Below, piece by piece: positions 11,201-21,244 of a stretch of 64,000 nt of DNA. Each line of letters starts with the position of its first letter. Within the stretch, counting starts at the first letter, position 1. The position numbers and the translations under genes were made by a program. The notes under the pieces are model-generated. The model saw nothing but the letters and a program-made list of their open reading frames with translations. It made no database searches and was not told the DNA's origin. Where the stretch lies: assembly GCA_014281115.1 (NCBI GenBank), contig JACONQ010000013.1, positions 1,664,501 through 1,728,500 of the forward strand, read 5' to 3'. The DNA comes from Laburnicola sp. R22_1 (taxonomy: Eukaryota; Ascomycota; Dothideomycetes; Pleosporales; Didymosphaeriaceae).

Positions 11201-12486
11201 CACTCTACGAGACAAATCTCTTTGGCGCCCTCTCTCCTCCATTTCACTTCACCCATTGTGACGTGCTCCAAGATGATGTAGACCTTCTTCTTCGACGGAT
11301 CATCGATGACTTCGAGTAGTCCGACTATGTTTGGATGACGGGCCTTTTTCAGAATAGCAATTTCACGCTTGATCTTGTCTTCGTGGCTTGTGTTCTTCCC
11401 CAGGCGGCGTCGCTTGGAATAGCGATCAATGATCTTGATAGCAACCATATGACCCGTCTCAAGATTCCGTCCTAGCTTGACCTTTCCATGCATGCCGCGG
11501 CCAAGTTCATCCAGAATTTCATAATGGTTGACCAGTTTCCGTCCAGACATGGGGTCCACGTCGACATCGGCGACATGCGTCTCTTTGGGTACCTGTCGAT
11601 GCGTATAGTGTAGCCAAGGCGCCGAGTAATAACTCTCTTCTGACTGGTGGTTTGTCCGAAATGGCGGTTCATTTGGGCTGAAGAGACCAGGGCTGCTCGC
11701 CGGGGAGTTTCCGACAGTGCGGGAGCCGGTCTCGGCAATGTCGCGATGGTGGTCGCCCGACAAGCCAAAAGTGGAGATGTGCGAGACAGAATAGCCCGAA
11801 TGGTGGGTAGGTTGCGAGCTTCTGGCGCGTAGTATGTGTGCTGCTTGAGGCGAGTGTTGTTGCATTTGGAGAGCAGCATAGGACTGGTTGGGGTAGATGG
11901 GACCGTCCCGCGGTCTTGGGGGCATGTACCCGTGGACAGCATCCACCGAGTGTGCACGTACGGTAGCCACGCTTGCAGTCGACATGCCCGAGAGGTCGCG
12001 TTGATATGGCGGGCGGTCAGGCTCTAGAGGCCTTGGGGACGGTCCGGCTGTGCGCCAGGGCGACCGAGTGCCGTTGGACGCTCGTGTATCGAGGGCGGAA
12101 CTGTTGTCCGTCGGAGAGGGCTCGGCGGAGGGGTTCGAGCGCGGCACTCTAGAGGGCAGCACCCGCAGCGGCTGCGGGGAGAAGTAGCTGGGTTCGGCGT
12201 CGAGGGCGGGGTGGTGCTGCAGCAGAGCATCGTTCAGGGCGTCTGAGACCGAAGGCACCTCTGAGCGCGGCGTGTTGTCGGCTTCCCCAGCTGGGGAGAC
12301 GGCCTCGTCGAGGCTGGCTGACGGTGGGTGTTGGCCATTTGCCTCAGCTGCATCCATGTAGCACACGGCGGAGGCGGGCGAGCTGCGCTGCGGGAGTGCG
12401 GAGGCGGGCTCCACGTCTTGGGCTGACAGGTCGGTGCTGGGGTGGGCCATGGCGTCGAGGTCCGCGTCGTGCAGGTTTGGATTCAT
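8242..12486 (-). CDS. CaMKK/Sak1/Ssp1-type Ser/Thr protein kinase
   Basis: A 1,414-residue kinase encoded without introns. Kinase domain about 322-860: glycine loop ELGRGMHGKVKLG, VAIK lysine 351, HRDIKPANLL 631-640, DFGVSYL 651-657, AFYAPEL 691-697, WALGVTLYCLIYGRVPF. A low-complexity, basic and acidic insert of nearly 200 residues (about 412-605) splits the domain, a known trait of the fungal upstream kinases of SNF1/AMPK (S. pombe Ssp1, yeast Sak1/Tos3/Elm1 group). The rest is disordered and Ser/Pro-rich. The inferred role is phosphorylating the activation loop of SNF1 and perhaps calmodulin-dependent kinases, in energy and stress control. ATG 12486 is the first Met of the frame. It is divergent from GPI10 across 1.45 kb. 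Confidence 0.9.
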   Translation of the reverse strand: MNPNLHDADLDAMAHPSTDLSAQDVEPASALPQRSSPASAVCYMDAAEANGQHPPSASLDEAVSPAGEADNTPRSEVPSVSDALNDALLQHHPALDAEPSYFSPQPLRVLPSRVPRSNPSAEPSPTDNSSALDTRASNGTRSPWRTAGPSPRPLEPDRPPYQRDLSGMSTASVATVRAHSVDAVHGYMPPRPRDGPIYPNQSYAALQMQQHSPQAAHILRARSSQPTHHSGYSVSHISTFGLSGDHHRDIAETGSRTVGNSPASSPGLFSPNEPPFRTNHQSEESYYSAPWLHYTHRQVPKETHVADVDVDPMSGRKLVNHYEILDELGRGMHGKVKLGRNLETGHMVAIKIIDRYSKRRRLGKNTSHEDKIKREIAILKKARHPNIVGLLEVIDDPSKKKVYIILEHVTMGEVKWRREGAKEICLVEWRRFQRESEGIFDNESAAMEDEKIIRLAHRKLQRQQRRAARQRRLQRVQQAGSESWSLELGGDSEDDYDYSENDNNNSRTSTRGEGRPSSRLQHTSRQGSSISQDTNMETAFRTGVPSANSRNENRDSATGLEGTMYGAYDTEALHARTPSLTGSSSSHFTDGGEEVPEHFHYVPVMTIEKARATFRDTILGLEYLHYQNVIHRDIKPANLLMTADGRVKISDFGVSYLGRGPREESTGDQSESDIPEVDDAIELAKTVGTPAFYAPELCQTELDVETYKIDKAIDVWALGVTLYCLIYGRVPFHDLNQFFLMKRITENEPYIPKFRLKPVEDSSSSRPSSHGRMYHSTTSSKRADHDLEYEEVDDVLRDLLYRLLIKDPRKRITIPEIKRHAWLTQGIDNFTTWVEETDPDKSFQGKKIEISKDDIEKAVVPFTSFMERIRFSVTKVKEGFRSLTRRDSRKRALSTASGQDAPPSIRANSSSSTISQDSRRPSLGPGMYIYEALSKSRESEHPLSHSVTASPDISDRPRYVESRGSGTASPAHSTESRDLASPLTLGGRPHLPDRAHSALSSAASIRTVRPSDLSMRGFPVSPGIPPALPGTPTALDTPGGSNLSGIYGGMPKRAVHDARPEEKRLRPPREVSRAKSIDRMFGASDNPHAEPSLAISTDVASGHVDQPDLLKEISPTILGTSPQYSDLNSPSHHEKVYSRQSSLSSVSSRLHKTWAANSNEMESAPSLESPNSANAPFARQMSEERFSRAKEEFVRRRVKEEHCREREHSNIHQRPPSALSQSACPPSPDDETFFQRQKVEDFLNRQHQPPYGTGQITRVIPPSTRPRVIASSSSEEQFTCISQSTSNPSVPSMASATSSVAAPDEYAVPKMAPATSGSSIYLNQFSTPTDDPAGYDGDHAVESEDEDSEEEDFLIMGKKKPSPKPTRSESTNNAELARSNIRRDLGYRRRSNRSGSNGTVKKVPSPGDGSITDS

Positions 12487-13938
12487 TCCGAGCCGCGGGC
12501 GGGCGTGTGGGCGCCGACGTCGCCTCGCACCTTAGGCGGATGGTGCCACCATAGCAGTCGCTCTCGTTCATTCGTTATGGGTGGGAAGCGCGGGCGACAA
12601 CGGCAGCATGCTGCTGGGGCGCAGACCCAGGCCGAGTCCAATTGCGCTTCCGTGCCGCGAGGCGTGTCGTGAGGGCGAGGGCGAGGGCCAGGGCCAGGGC
12701 AGGGCAGCGATGGGGATGGGGATGGGGATGGCGATGGCGATGGCGATGGGTTGGGGCAGCGATGGAGGGACTAATAAGCTGCAATAAGCTGCAAGCGACA
12801 CTGGAAAAGGGCAACGGCAGCGAGCTAGGGCAGTGGGCGTGGATTTTATTAGCTGCTGCCAAAGTGCGGGCGGGGGGCCAGATATGACGACTGCGGTGGG
12901 CCACGAGTCCTACGGCCGGTAGTCGACCAGCGCGATGATGATGAATGACAGCGTGGACGGGCAGACAAAGGTATGTGTAGGTACAGTACTTTAGAGCGGG
13001 CAGCAAGTGCAGTGCCCGGTGCCGTGAGTGAGAGCGCTGGGCCCAAGCGCAGGCCGTTCCTCTCTATTGCTTGCAGGGGTGAAATGGACAGTAGATGGGA
13101 TAGCGTGCATCCATGGACACATTATCCCGCTGTCCCAGTTCCCTGACGCCCGTGGGGCCCGCGCCTAGGCCGGCTCGACGAGACCTTCTTCCAGGGCTCT
13201 TCATTCACCTCCCATGGCTGTTGGCTCCATGTACTATCCATGCAACACGGCCGGCCTGTGCAGCAGCAGCGCCAGCCGCAACCCCAGATCTTCGCCCTCC
13301 CCGTCTGTTTTGCCTCTTCGCTCCCGTCGTCTGCGGGCGCACAGATCACCGACGAAGCCCGCCCAGCCCGAGCGAGCCGAATGCCCGCCACAGAGCAGCG
13401 AACACACCACACAGTCGCAGACACCGCACCTGCAGTGAACGCCCAAAATTCTGCCCCTGCCAGTCCGCTCCCACCGCACTCCACTCCGCGTCGTCGTCCG
13501 AGCATCGCAGCATCTTCGTTCCCCGTGCCCACCGCGGTTCCAGGCCCGGCTGCTGCTGCACCACCACGACTCGGCCGCCGAGTCAGCGAGCCCCGTCCAG
13601 TCAAGGGCGTGACGTTGTCGCCCGCACGCGCCGGCGCGCACCCAACTGCAGCACGCACGCGCACAAGCTATCGTGGAATACCCTTCTGGGCTAGACTGCG
13701 GCTTCATTTCACGGAGCCTGCCTGGCCAAAGCGCCCCGCACTGGCCGCCCCAAGCGTCGCCTCGCAGCCAACCCTGGTCGCTGCGTGCATCGCAACTTCG
13801 GCGCGAACACACGGACCGCCTCCGTTTTCCACACTGCATCGCTACGACGCTACCCTCCGTCTCTGCCCACCTGCAGCCGTCAGACCATTGCCCCATTCCT
13901 GCCGCTGTGCTCGACCACAGCGCCGCTTGATTGCCTCA
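12487..13938. promoter_or_regulatory. Divergent promoter region, kinase gene and GPI10
   Basis: 1.45 kb between two divergent start codons. It contains long CG-rich open frames on both strands but no recognisable protein. A frame in phase with GPI10 stays open for 233 codons upstream of its start; I treat it as 5' leader because the family does not have such an extension. Confidence 0.5.
12670..12765. repeat. Hexanucleotide simple repeats
   Basis: Runs of GAGGGC, GGCCAG, GGGGAT and GGCGAT units follow each other in the 5' leader or promoter of the kinase gene. Confidence 0.9.
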
Positions 13939-16120
13939 ATGCCCGCCAGCGACTCCCAGACGGCCACGATGCCCGCCGGGACTGGTGCTGCACCTCCCTC
14001 CGCATTCTCGGCCCGCCATCGTGACCCCACGCTAGGCGCCATTGCCCTGCTGCTTGCCTTCCGCATCGTGAACGCTTTGACGCTGCGCACTTTTTTCCAG
14101 CCCGATGAGTTCTTCCAGTCCCTCGAGCCAGCATGGCAGCTTGCCTTTGGCCGGCACGCCCAGGCCTGCATCACATGGGTAAATTCCCCTTGTGCTCTGC
14201 CCGCGGACATGCCATCGCACGTCTCGCCTCGCCTCCCATCATGTCTCACTGTGTTTCCAGGAGTGGTCTGCCCAGTTGCGCTCGTCCCTGCATCCCCAAT
14301 TGTTTGCCGTCGTCTATCGGATGGCGGCAGGACTGGCAGCCCTCTGTGGCTTGAGTCTATCTGAGAAAGCCGAGCTCCTCCTGGCTGCGCCCAAAGTAAC
14401 CCAGGCGCTATTTGCTGCATTGGCAGACTACTACACCTGGAGGCTTGCAGAAACGGCTTACGGTTGCGGTAGCCGCCCTGCATTCACTACTGTGCGTAAC
14501 CCGCTTGTAAAATTCCAAATTTGCCCTCATCAATTCTGATATTTCATTTCCGCCACTGTAGCTTGCCTTGTCCGTATGCAGTCCCTGGCAATGGTTCTGC
14601 TCGACCCGAACCTTGTCTAATTCTCTGGAGACAGCTATTACAGTTGTCGCGGTTTATTATTGGCCCTGGCACTGGCTAGGACCGACAAGAGACGGGGAAC
14701 TTCAGCCTCAAGAGAAGAGGCAGCAGCACGGAATTACCAGCCAAGACTCTTTCGGCCCAGTTTTCGAGTAGGTGTAAAGTGGAAGATTCACCTGTTTTCT
14801 GCGTAACCATCATCACTAGTGCCGGCTCTGATTCATTTGCTGCAGGTTGCGTTTGTCACTGCTACTGGCAGCCTTCGCCTGCATTCTGCGCCCAACCAAC
14901 GCCCTCGTCTGGGTGGTTTTATCGCTGCCAACAGGGTGGCATGCCTCTAACCGGCAACGATATATCCTGATCCGTGAGATTGCCTTCTGCGGGTAAGTGC
15001 CCATGCATCCACGCACTTGCCTCCTCTTCGAATCGGTCCGTCCATACAAATCGGCGATTGACTGACAAGCAACGCCAGTACTGCCATCGTCGCATGTTCT
15101 GTCCTTTCAGATCGACTCTATTACCAGACTTGGACCTTTCCACCTCTGCAGTTTCTCTACTTTAACATCGTCCAATCGCTGGCCGTCTTCTACGGCCAGA
15201 ATCGGTGGGATTACTATCTGACGGAAGGGTTGCCGCTATTGCTTACCACAGCATTACCCTTTGCTGTCGTTGGGCTCTGGCAGGCTCTTCGCGGGGAACC
15301 ATCGCAGGCTCCCCAAAGTCACCGTGAAGTTGGGGCCCAGAACATACTCCCCCGGCTTGCATGGACGTCGCTAATCGTCACTGCTACCTTGAGTCTGATC
15401 GCCCACAAGGAAGTCCGCTTTCTATATCCCATCCTACCTTTCCTTCACATACTCTGTGCCGGGCCGCTAAGCTCGTTCTTCTCTCCCTATTCGTCGATAT
15501 CTCGCAAAGCGTTGCTTACATTACTCCTCACTATCAATCTATTCATTGCCGGGTATGCGTCTCAGGCACACCAACGCGGCGTCATCGACGTCTTGTCCTA
15601 CCTTCGCCATAAACACGAGACAAGCAACAGTCTCTCGCTCCACCCCGCCTCCGGCAACGGAGACCACATAGCCAACACTTCCGTCGCCTTCCTCATGCCC
15701 TGCCACAGCACCCCCTGGCGCTCCCACTTCGTGTACCCCTCCATCGATGCCTGGGCCCTGACGTGCGAACCCCCACTCAACATCCCACTCTCGGATCGAG
15801 CCGCATACCTCGACGAGGCGGATCAATTCTATATCAGCCCGGGGCCCGCTGGTTGGCTGCGGGAAAACATGGAGGATATGCAAACTATCAGGGCCAGCGG
15901 CTCGCGATCGGGCAGGCACTGGGCGCGTATGGACCCCAAATTTCAACGCGCAGGAAGGAAGGCCTGGCCGGAGCATCTTGTTTTTTTTGCTCAGCTTGAG
16001 CCTGTGCTGAAGGAGTACCTGCAAGGAACATCGTACAGGGAGTGTTGGCGTGGGTTTAATTCACATTCCCACGATGATTGGAGGAGGAAGGGTGACGTGT
16101 TGGTTTGGTGCTTGGATTGA
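13939..16120 (+). CDS. GPI10: GPI mannosyltransferase III (GPI10/PIG-B)
   Basis: ER membrane GT22-family enzyme that adds the third mannose to the GPI anchor precursor from dolichol-phosphate-mannose. Exons 13939-14178, 14261-14491, 14562-14767, 14846-14992 and 15079-16120 give a 621-residue protein, close to yeast Gpi10 (616). All four introns are GT-AG, and phases join exactly. Landmarks: [20 protein letters not shown] near the N-terminus (acidic QPDE 54-57 in the first luminal loop), [46 protein letters not shown], and [15 protein letters not shown] in the C-terminal part. Many hydrophobic segments fit a multi-pass protein. The ATG at 13939 (MPASDSQ) is chosen because conserved sequence begins soon after it. 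Confidence 0.92.
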
Positions 16121-16833
16121 GAGGTGAGGTCGTTGGTTCGGGATGCATGTCTGAATTCTGACTGAGGATGCTGTCTCCGTATGAAGCTGATGCAGGGGGC
16201 GTTGTTGATGTTGTTGGCAACCTTCCTATATAGGGGTGTCACGTGTGTACCGACACGGGACCTGTACGCCACGGCTCGGCCCACGGAGAATGATCTGATC
16301 GTCACTCAACGATGCGAAACGGATCCTACGGAGAAAAATTCTTCATCAGTCAGCATCGGACTTGACTTTCCATTGCAACAGTGCACTTGAGCAAATGCAC
16401 GGCCATGTCGTAGATATTTCAGACAGGTCCAGACGTCTTACCAATCCACCGCTTGCAAACTGTCCCTCTGAGAGCTTTACCTGATGCGCGGCGCAGTGAA
16501 TTCTGATGCCTTGCAACAAAGTAGTAGATTCGGATAAAACTACGTGACCTCATGCCGTCTCTCTAGCATCGGATAGGTACCTGATGATTCAATTCTCTTA
16601 TGTCATCTTTGGTCTATGCAATGCAATGGCTGGTCTTCTAAGAGGGAGTGATCTGAAAAAGACGAGTTGATGTTTCGATACATGTGAGCATGGCCCAGGA
16701 AGAGAGACTTGGGCTAGTCATGCGTCATTACATAGGTATTATGGCAGCCGCTGATGGTCATACTACGCTCCAGAAGGCGATTCGCATAGTCATCCACACT
16801 GTATAGAGGCTGAACATGCTTCGCCCACAAGAC
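16121..16833. other. Convergent 3' region
   Basis: Lies between the convergent ends of GPI10 and the disordered acidic protein gene. No coding signal seen; presumably 3' untranslated regions and terminators. Confidence 0.5.
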
Positions 16834-18144
16834 TTAAAGCAGCACCTTCGCGGCAACGCTGACCAGCCATGCTGCGTCGGCCCACCCTCCACCCTCTTCG
16901 CCCGGAGGCGGCTTAGACTCCGAAGATTCAGCCTCTTCGCCCGCCATGTTTTTCTTATCTTGGGCGTGGACAGCGGACGCTGCGATGATGGCTTCGCGTT
17001 CAAGCTTCCTCCTCTTCGCCTCGACCTCCCTTCGCAGTACAAGCTCCTCCTTCGTCATGTTTTCTGGCCTAGGGGTTTCGTCCTCGTCCTCGTCCTCGTC
17101 CTCGGAAGAGGACCCTTCGCCATCTTCGTCCACACTGAACAGTGTCCAGCCCATCAACTTGTCCATCCAGCCTCCAAGGCCAAAGCCACGCTCACGCGCC
17201 AGGCGAGCAATTTCTTCTTCGTCGCCTTCCTTTTCCTCGTCCCCTTCGACAAAGTCCGGCTCTATCGCACTTTCTTCGAACATGGTCTCGTCGATTTCCA
17301 GGCTGTGACGCGCGGCAGGTGTCCTCGGTCCGGGTGCCATGACGAGATCAGCACGACTGCCGACTCTGGAACCTCTTCGGCTCGTGCGCGCACTTGGCAC
17401 TCGACTGACTACGCGGCTCTGCACGCGACTCTGCACGCGACTCTGCGCGCGACTACCCATGCGTGAATAGCGGGGTGTGAAGGTGCTGTACTCGGCATCG
17501 GCCCAGTGCTCCCCGGACAGCAGTGTCATGTGTCGGCCGTCGTGCGAGGCATGTTCCTCGTAGTCGTCGCTCTGATGTACTAGGCTGGTCGAGCTCTCCC
17601 TTCGCACCAGCCAGCCTTGGCCTTTGGAGTCACGCGTCTCTCCAGCGATGGCCAACCCAGCTCGGTGGAACCACTCGTTGTTAGGCTCGCTGGTGTGGTG
17701 TCGAGAGTGCTGGGGCTTGAGGGGCAGCGGCGCGGTGCCTTTCCGCGTGTGGTGCCAGCCATAGAGCTCGGGGGGCTGGTCGGCAAAACTCACACCTGGG
17801 TGGAGTGTGCTGGTGCTCCTGGCTTTTGGGATCTCGCCCGCGTCTCTCACAGGCGCGTCTGGGTTCATGAAGTAGCCGTCGTAGGCGTAGGCCTTAGTCT
17901 TGCGTCTGCCATTGCGCGAATTGCTGCGGCTCTGGCTCAAGCTGAGAATGCCAGGCGTGGTGGGTGCGCTCTTCTGGGCTATGTACGAAGTGCGTGGCGT
18001 CTGGACGCGCTCTTCCCCGGACGGTGAGGGCGGATTGGACGCATCGAGAGGATACTGGCTGCTAAGCGGGGCTAGCGAGAGGTTGTGGAGGCTGGGGTAG
18101 GAACGGCGGCGGGAGGAGGAGCGAGCGGCGCGAGGAGCGTCCAT
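16834..18144 (-). CDS. Disordered acidic fungal protein (DUF3984-like)
   Basis: A 436-residue single-exon protein. The N-terminus (RRRSYPSLHNLSLAPLSSQY and SYIAQKSAPTTPGIL) matches my recollection of a Pezizomycotina-specific family annotated DUF3984; no function is known to me. The middle has an Arg/Ser repeat (SRAQSRVQSRVQSRVVSRV), the C-terminal half a strongly acidic run (SSSEDEDEDEDE) followed by a charged helix (TKEELVLRREVEAKRRKLER). A short conserved-looking segment, GFGLGGWMDKLMGWTLFSVD, sits before the acidic run. No signal peptide or membrane segment. ATG 18144 is the only long-frame start. It is convergent with GPI10 and divergent from SIW14. Confidence 0.8.
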   Translation of the reverse strand: MDAPRAARSSSRRRSYPSLHNLSLAPLSSQYPLDASNPPSPSGEERVQTPRTSYIAQKSAPTTPGILSLSQSRSNSRNGRRKTKAYAYDGYFMNPDAPVRDAGEIPKARSTSTLHPGVSFADQPPELYGWHHTRKGTAPLPLKPQHSRHHTSEPNNEWFHRAGLAIAGETRDSKGQGWLVRRESSTSLVHQSDDYEEHASHDGRHMTLLSGEHWADAEYSTFTPRYSRMGSRAQSRVQSRVQSRVVSRVPSARTSRRGSRVGSRADLVMAPGPRTPAARHSLEIDETMFEESAIEPDFVEGDEEKEGDEEEIARLARERGFGLGGWMDKLMGWTLFSVDEDGEGSSSEDEDEDEDETPRPENMTKEELVLRREVEAKRRKLEREAIIAASAVHAQDKKNMAGEEAESSESKPPPGEEGGGWADAAWLVSVAAKVLL

Positions 18145-19185
18145 TGCACTGCTGCGATGAGGCGCGACAGCTTGGCGGTGCAGGCAGAGTTTTGCGAGGG
18201 AGAGGGCTCAAGGGACGATGGTGAATTGATAAATGGGGTGATGCGGCCGAGGTTCTGGTGAGCACGGCCCCAAAGTCCGAACGGGCTAGGCCAGCTCTTC
18301 ACATGAAAGGCTGCCTACCTACAGCGCTGCTGCAGCGCACGGGGGAGCTCATCAGGATGCGACAATCATGTTCTGCAAAAGGAGAATGCCGTTTGGCGCA
18401 TGCGACCACGTCCCTAGATATGTCTCTACGGCGTGAAGCAACACAGAGCAGTGACGGTCGAGTGCGGCGGTGACGTACACGGCGCGGGCCCCTCCCTCGG
18501 GTAGCCGCGACGCCTGACTAAGCGTCTATTTTCTGCGAACCGCGTTTACCAAACCGTTCGTGCCATTCACCCTTGGAACCGACCTCCTTCAACTACGGTC
18601 ACCCACCTGTTGCCCGAGCACTCTCACACGCCACCGCCTCTCCGCTCCCCACGCCATCTTCCACCGTCGACCATGCACATCGCCAATACCACGGTCTTCG
18701 ACAAGCCCACACGATGCGTCTCTTAACCCAGCGGTGATCGCGAAGTAAGTCACGGCCCTCACCGCCCCGAATTCATCGCAGCAGCAGTACCGTGTCCCTT
18801 TGAAGTCTGGCACGCCGCCCACACGACTTGGTTACTTCGTCTAGCTCGTGGTGCGGAACTGCCTTTTCCTCCGCCTATACCTGACTGTGGAAGCAGGCCC
18901 GGCTCCGCACTTGGCTGCCTTCCAGCCTTTTCAACCATCCGCCCTCTGGAATATTTTCCCTTCTGCGCCCCTTTACTTCCATTGACACAAGCTCTTTCCA
19001 ACCCGTCCACGCTTAACGCCGAGCTCCTAGGCGAAACTCCGAGCGTCGGAAGCGGCCGAGTTGCCTCCTCTGAAATTTGCCTTGAGCTGCGAAACACACG
19101 GCGGACGTGACAGCAGTGGAGCGAACAGACAGACGAACAGCCGTCAACCTCTCCATACAAAAGTTGCACCGTCACGCACTTCAAC
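18145..19185. promoter_or_regulatory. Divergent promoter region, DUF3984-like gene and SIW14
   Basis: About 1 kb of pyrimidine-rich leader and promoter sequence between divergent starts. No coding sequence supported. Confidence 0.5.
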
Positions 19186-20316
19186 ATGCCTGTCACAACC
19201 AATCTGGCCCAGCCAACTGCCAGGAGCAGTCTTTTCCTGAATGTCAGGAATTATTTCTCATCGCTGGGCCTGCCTGCGAACAATCTGTTAACCCAGCATG
19301 CTACCTGCCACCACCATGAGGATCTCCCGGTCAATGAGTCTGATGGTCCGTGCCATATCTTCTCCTATTACTCTTCTAGCACATCCGCCCATATCCCGCT
19401 TTTTTTTTGTCATACGCCTTGAGACGTATCATCGACTAGCAACATTGTTGCTCCCTTGAGAACATTCTGCTCCACATTGACGTGTGGAACTAACAAACGC
19501 GCAGAAGCCCTCACTGCAGCTTCGACACGCACTCCATCCCCCGTCACAGAGACGATTGCTCCTGGACGGCTTCGTTCCTTGTTCCCTCCGAGCAACTATG
19601 GAGCTGTCATGGCAGGCAGTGTCTATCGCAGCAGTTACCCGGTGGCGAAGAACTTCGAGTTCTTGGAGAGCTTAAAGCTGAAGACTATCATGTCTGAAGC
19701 CTCTTTCCGCTGAGTCATCAGCATTGTAGTGCATCAGTCATAGCTGACCTCTGCAGTACCCTCGTGCCTGAGGAGATCCCAGCCGATTATCGCGAATTCA
19801 TGAAATCGGCTGGCATCCAGCACTTTCAAGTGCATATCAACGCCAACAAGGGCGCTGTTCGGGTGCAGAGTTGTGACATCAATCGCGCTCTGAATATCAT
19901 TCTCGACCGGACAAACCATCCGATCCTCATTCACTGCAACAAGGGCAAGGTATGTTGCAATCAATGCGCAACATTCATTTCTCCAAGTATTAATATGGCA
20001 TAGCATCGTACTGGATGTGTTGTTGCTACATTACGCAGAATACAGGGTAAGTACACAGTGAACGATTGGTTCGCTCGAAAGAAAAACCTAACATCAGCCA
20101 GGACTCAATATTGAGGCCGTTCGTGAGGAATACCACACATACGCAGATCCCAAAGCTCGCTTCTGGGATGAGGTCTTCTTCGAGCACTTCGACATCAACA
20201 CCGTCATGTGGCTTGCACGAAAAGAGAACTGGATCCTTCCAGACCTCGATGTCGCACCAATTTCTCCTCCGCCCTCGCCAGTCTCTTCGTCGGTCGTCGC
20301 AAAGCCTATGGCATGA
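19186..20316 (+). CDS. SIW14: Siw14-type cysteine phosphatase (inositol pyrophosphatase)
   Basis: Exons 19186-19345, 19505-19691, 19757-19949, 20004-20046 and 20102-20316 give 265 residues (yeast Siw14: 281). The catalytic P-loop HCNKGKHRTG spans an intron: Cys176 ends up in HCNKGK (exon 3) and Arg182 in HRTGCVVATLRRIQ (exon 4). Before it come PPSNYGAVMAGSVYRSSYP and VPEEIPADYREFMKSAGIQH, and after it REEYHTYADPKARFWDEVFF, all typical of the Siw14/Oca group of atypical dual-specificity phosphatases. Yeast Siw14 removes the 5-beta-phosphate of inositol pyrophosphates; the HCN(K/R)GKHRTG loop matches that member best. The first intron (159 nt, donor GTCCGT) is the least certain junction. Confidence 0.9.
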
Positions 20317-21244
20317 AAGCCGTGCATGGTCAAGGCATCCTATTACCCCTTTCTTAAAAAACAGCATACAATGGGTGGACACATCTTGCATTTCATGAGC
20401 GAAGGCATCGGGGCAGGAAAAGGGTCATTTTATGCAAAAAGATCCTTGCGTCTTCAAAAGAGCTATGCATGGCTCCGGGCGGGGCACTTGCTTTCATCGG
20501 TTTTTCGCATTGGTTAGGCGTTGCTTTTGCCAGTGGGAATCGGATTCGCCCCATTTGGTACGCGCTCGCACGTGTTCGAAGGCTAACCTTGAAATCACCG
20601 TGTGGGGATCCGAGAGGGGGTGCAATTTTCATGTGCGTATGTATTCTTCCAACATGCTAGCACAGTAACACCATGCTACTTTCGCTATAACCCTATCTCG
20701 TGCAACTCACCGTCTTCAATTCCATATTCTAGTACAACCAACGACACGTGACCTAACAACCTCTTTCTCAGGCCTAGACAGGCACCTGCATGAGTAATAC
20801 AGTTTTCTCCGTGTACCTGCATACCGGTTTTCAGCTTTGCGTGTGCTGCAGCCTCGCCCGTTTTGCACCTTTTAAATGTCCAAGCTTCGTAATTTGGGCT
20901 TGAAGATGACGTCCGATCGTCTCGCATTGCTGGCTCAGACCTCAGGGAAAAACCGACAAATATTCACAAGGGTTCCAACATCACACTGGGATTGGACTGG
21001 TCCGTTTTCCATATGACGTCGCGTCCCCATTCTCTTTTTTTGGGCTCTCAGCTTCTTCTTTGTATCTAATGTTCTGTATTCCTCTTCGTCGTGATTCTAT
21101 TTGACCCTGAGAGAGGGACTGGCCTCCCAGCGGGCGTAGCATTGAAGAAAGCGAGCGCAGCAGCAGGTACTAAGACCGCCTTGGGTATCGTACAAAACTT
21201 TCGCCGTAAGCCATAGAAAATAGCCATCCACCAGTTCCATCATC
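20317..21244. other. Convergent 3' region
   Basis: Between the convergent ends of SIW14 and the Zn2Cys6 gene. No coding sequence, RNA gene or repeat recognised. Confidence 0.5.

Noticed and set aside
12575..13006. Minus-strand frame rich in His/Arg/Pro
   Set aside because: Generated by simple hexamer repeats; no family resemblance.
13240..13938. Long in-frame extension upstream of GPI10
   Set aside because: It is a Pro/Ala/Ser/Arg-rich frame in CG-rich DNA with no family similarity; Gpi10 proteins start near the conserved [10 protein letters not shown] segment, so it is more likely 5' leader.
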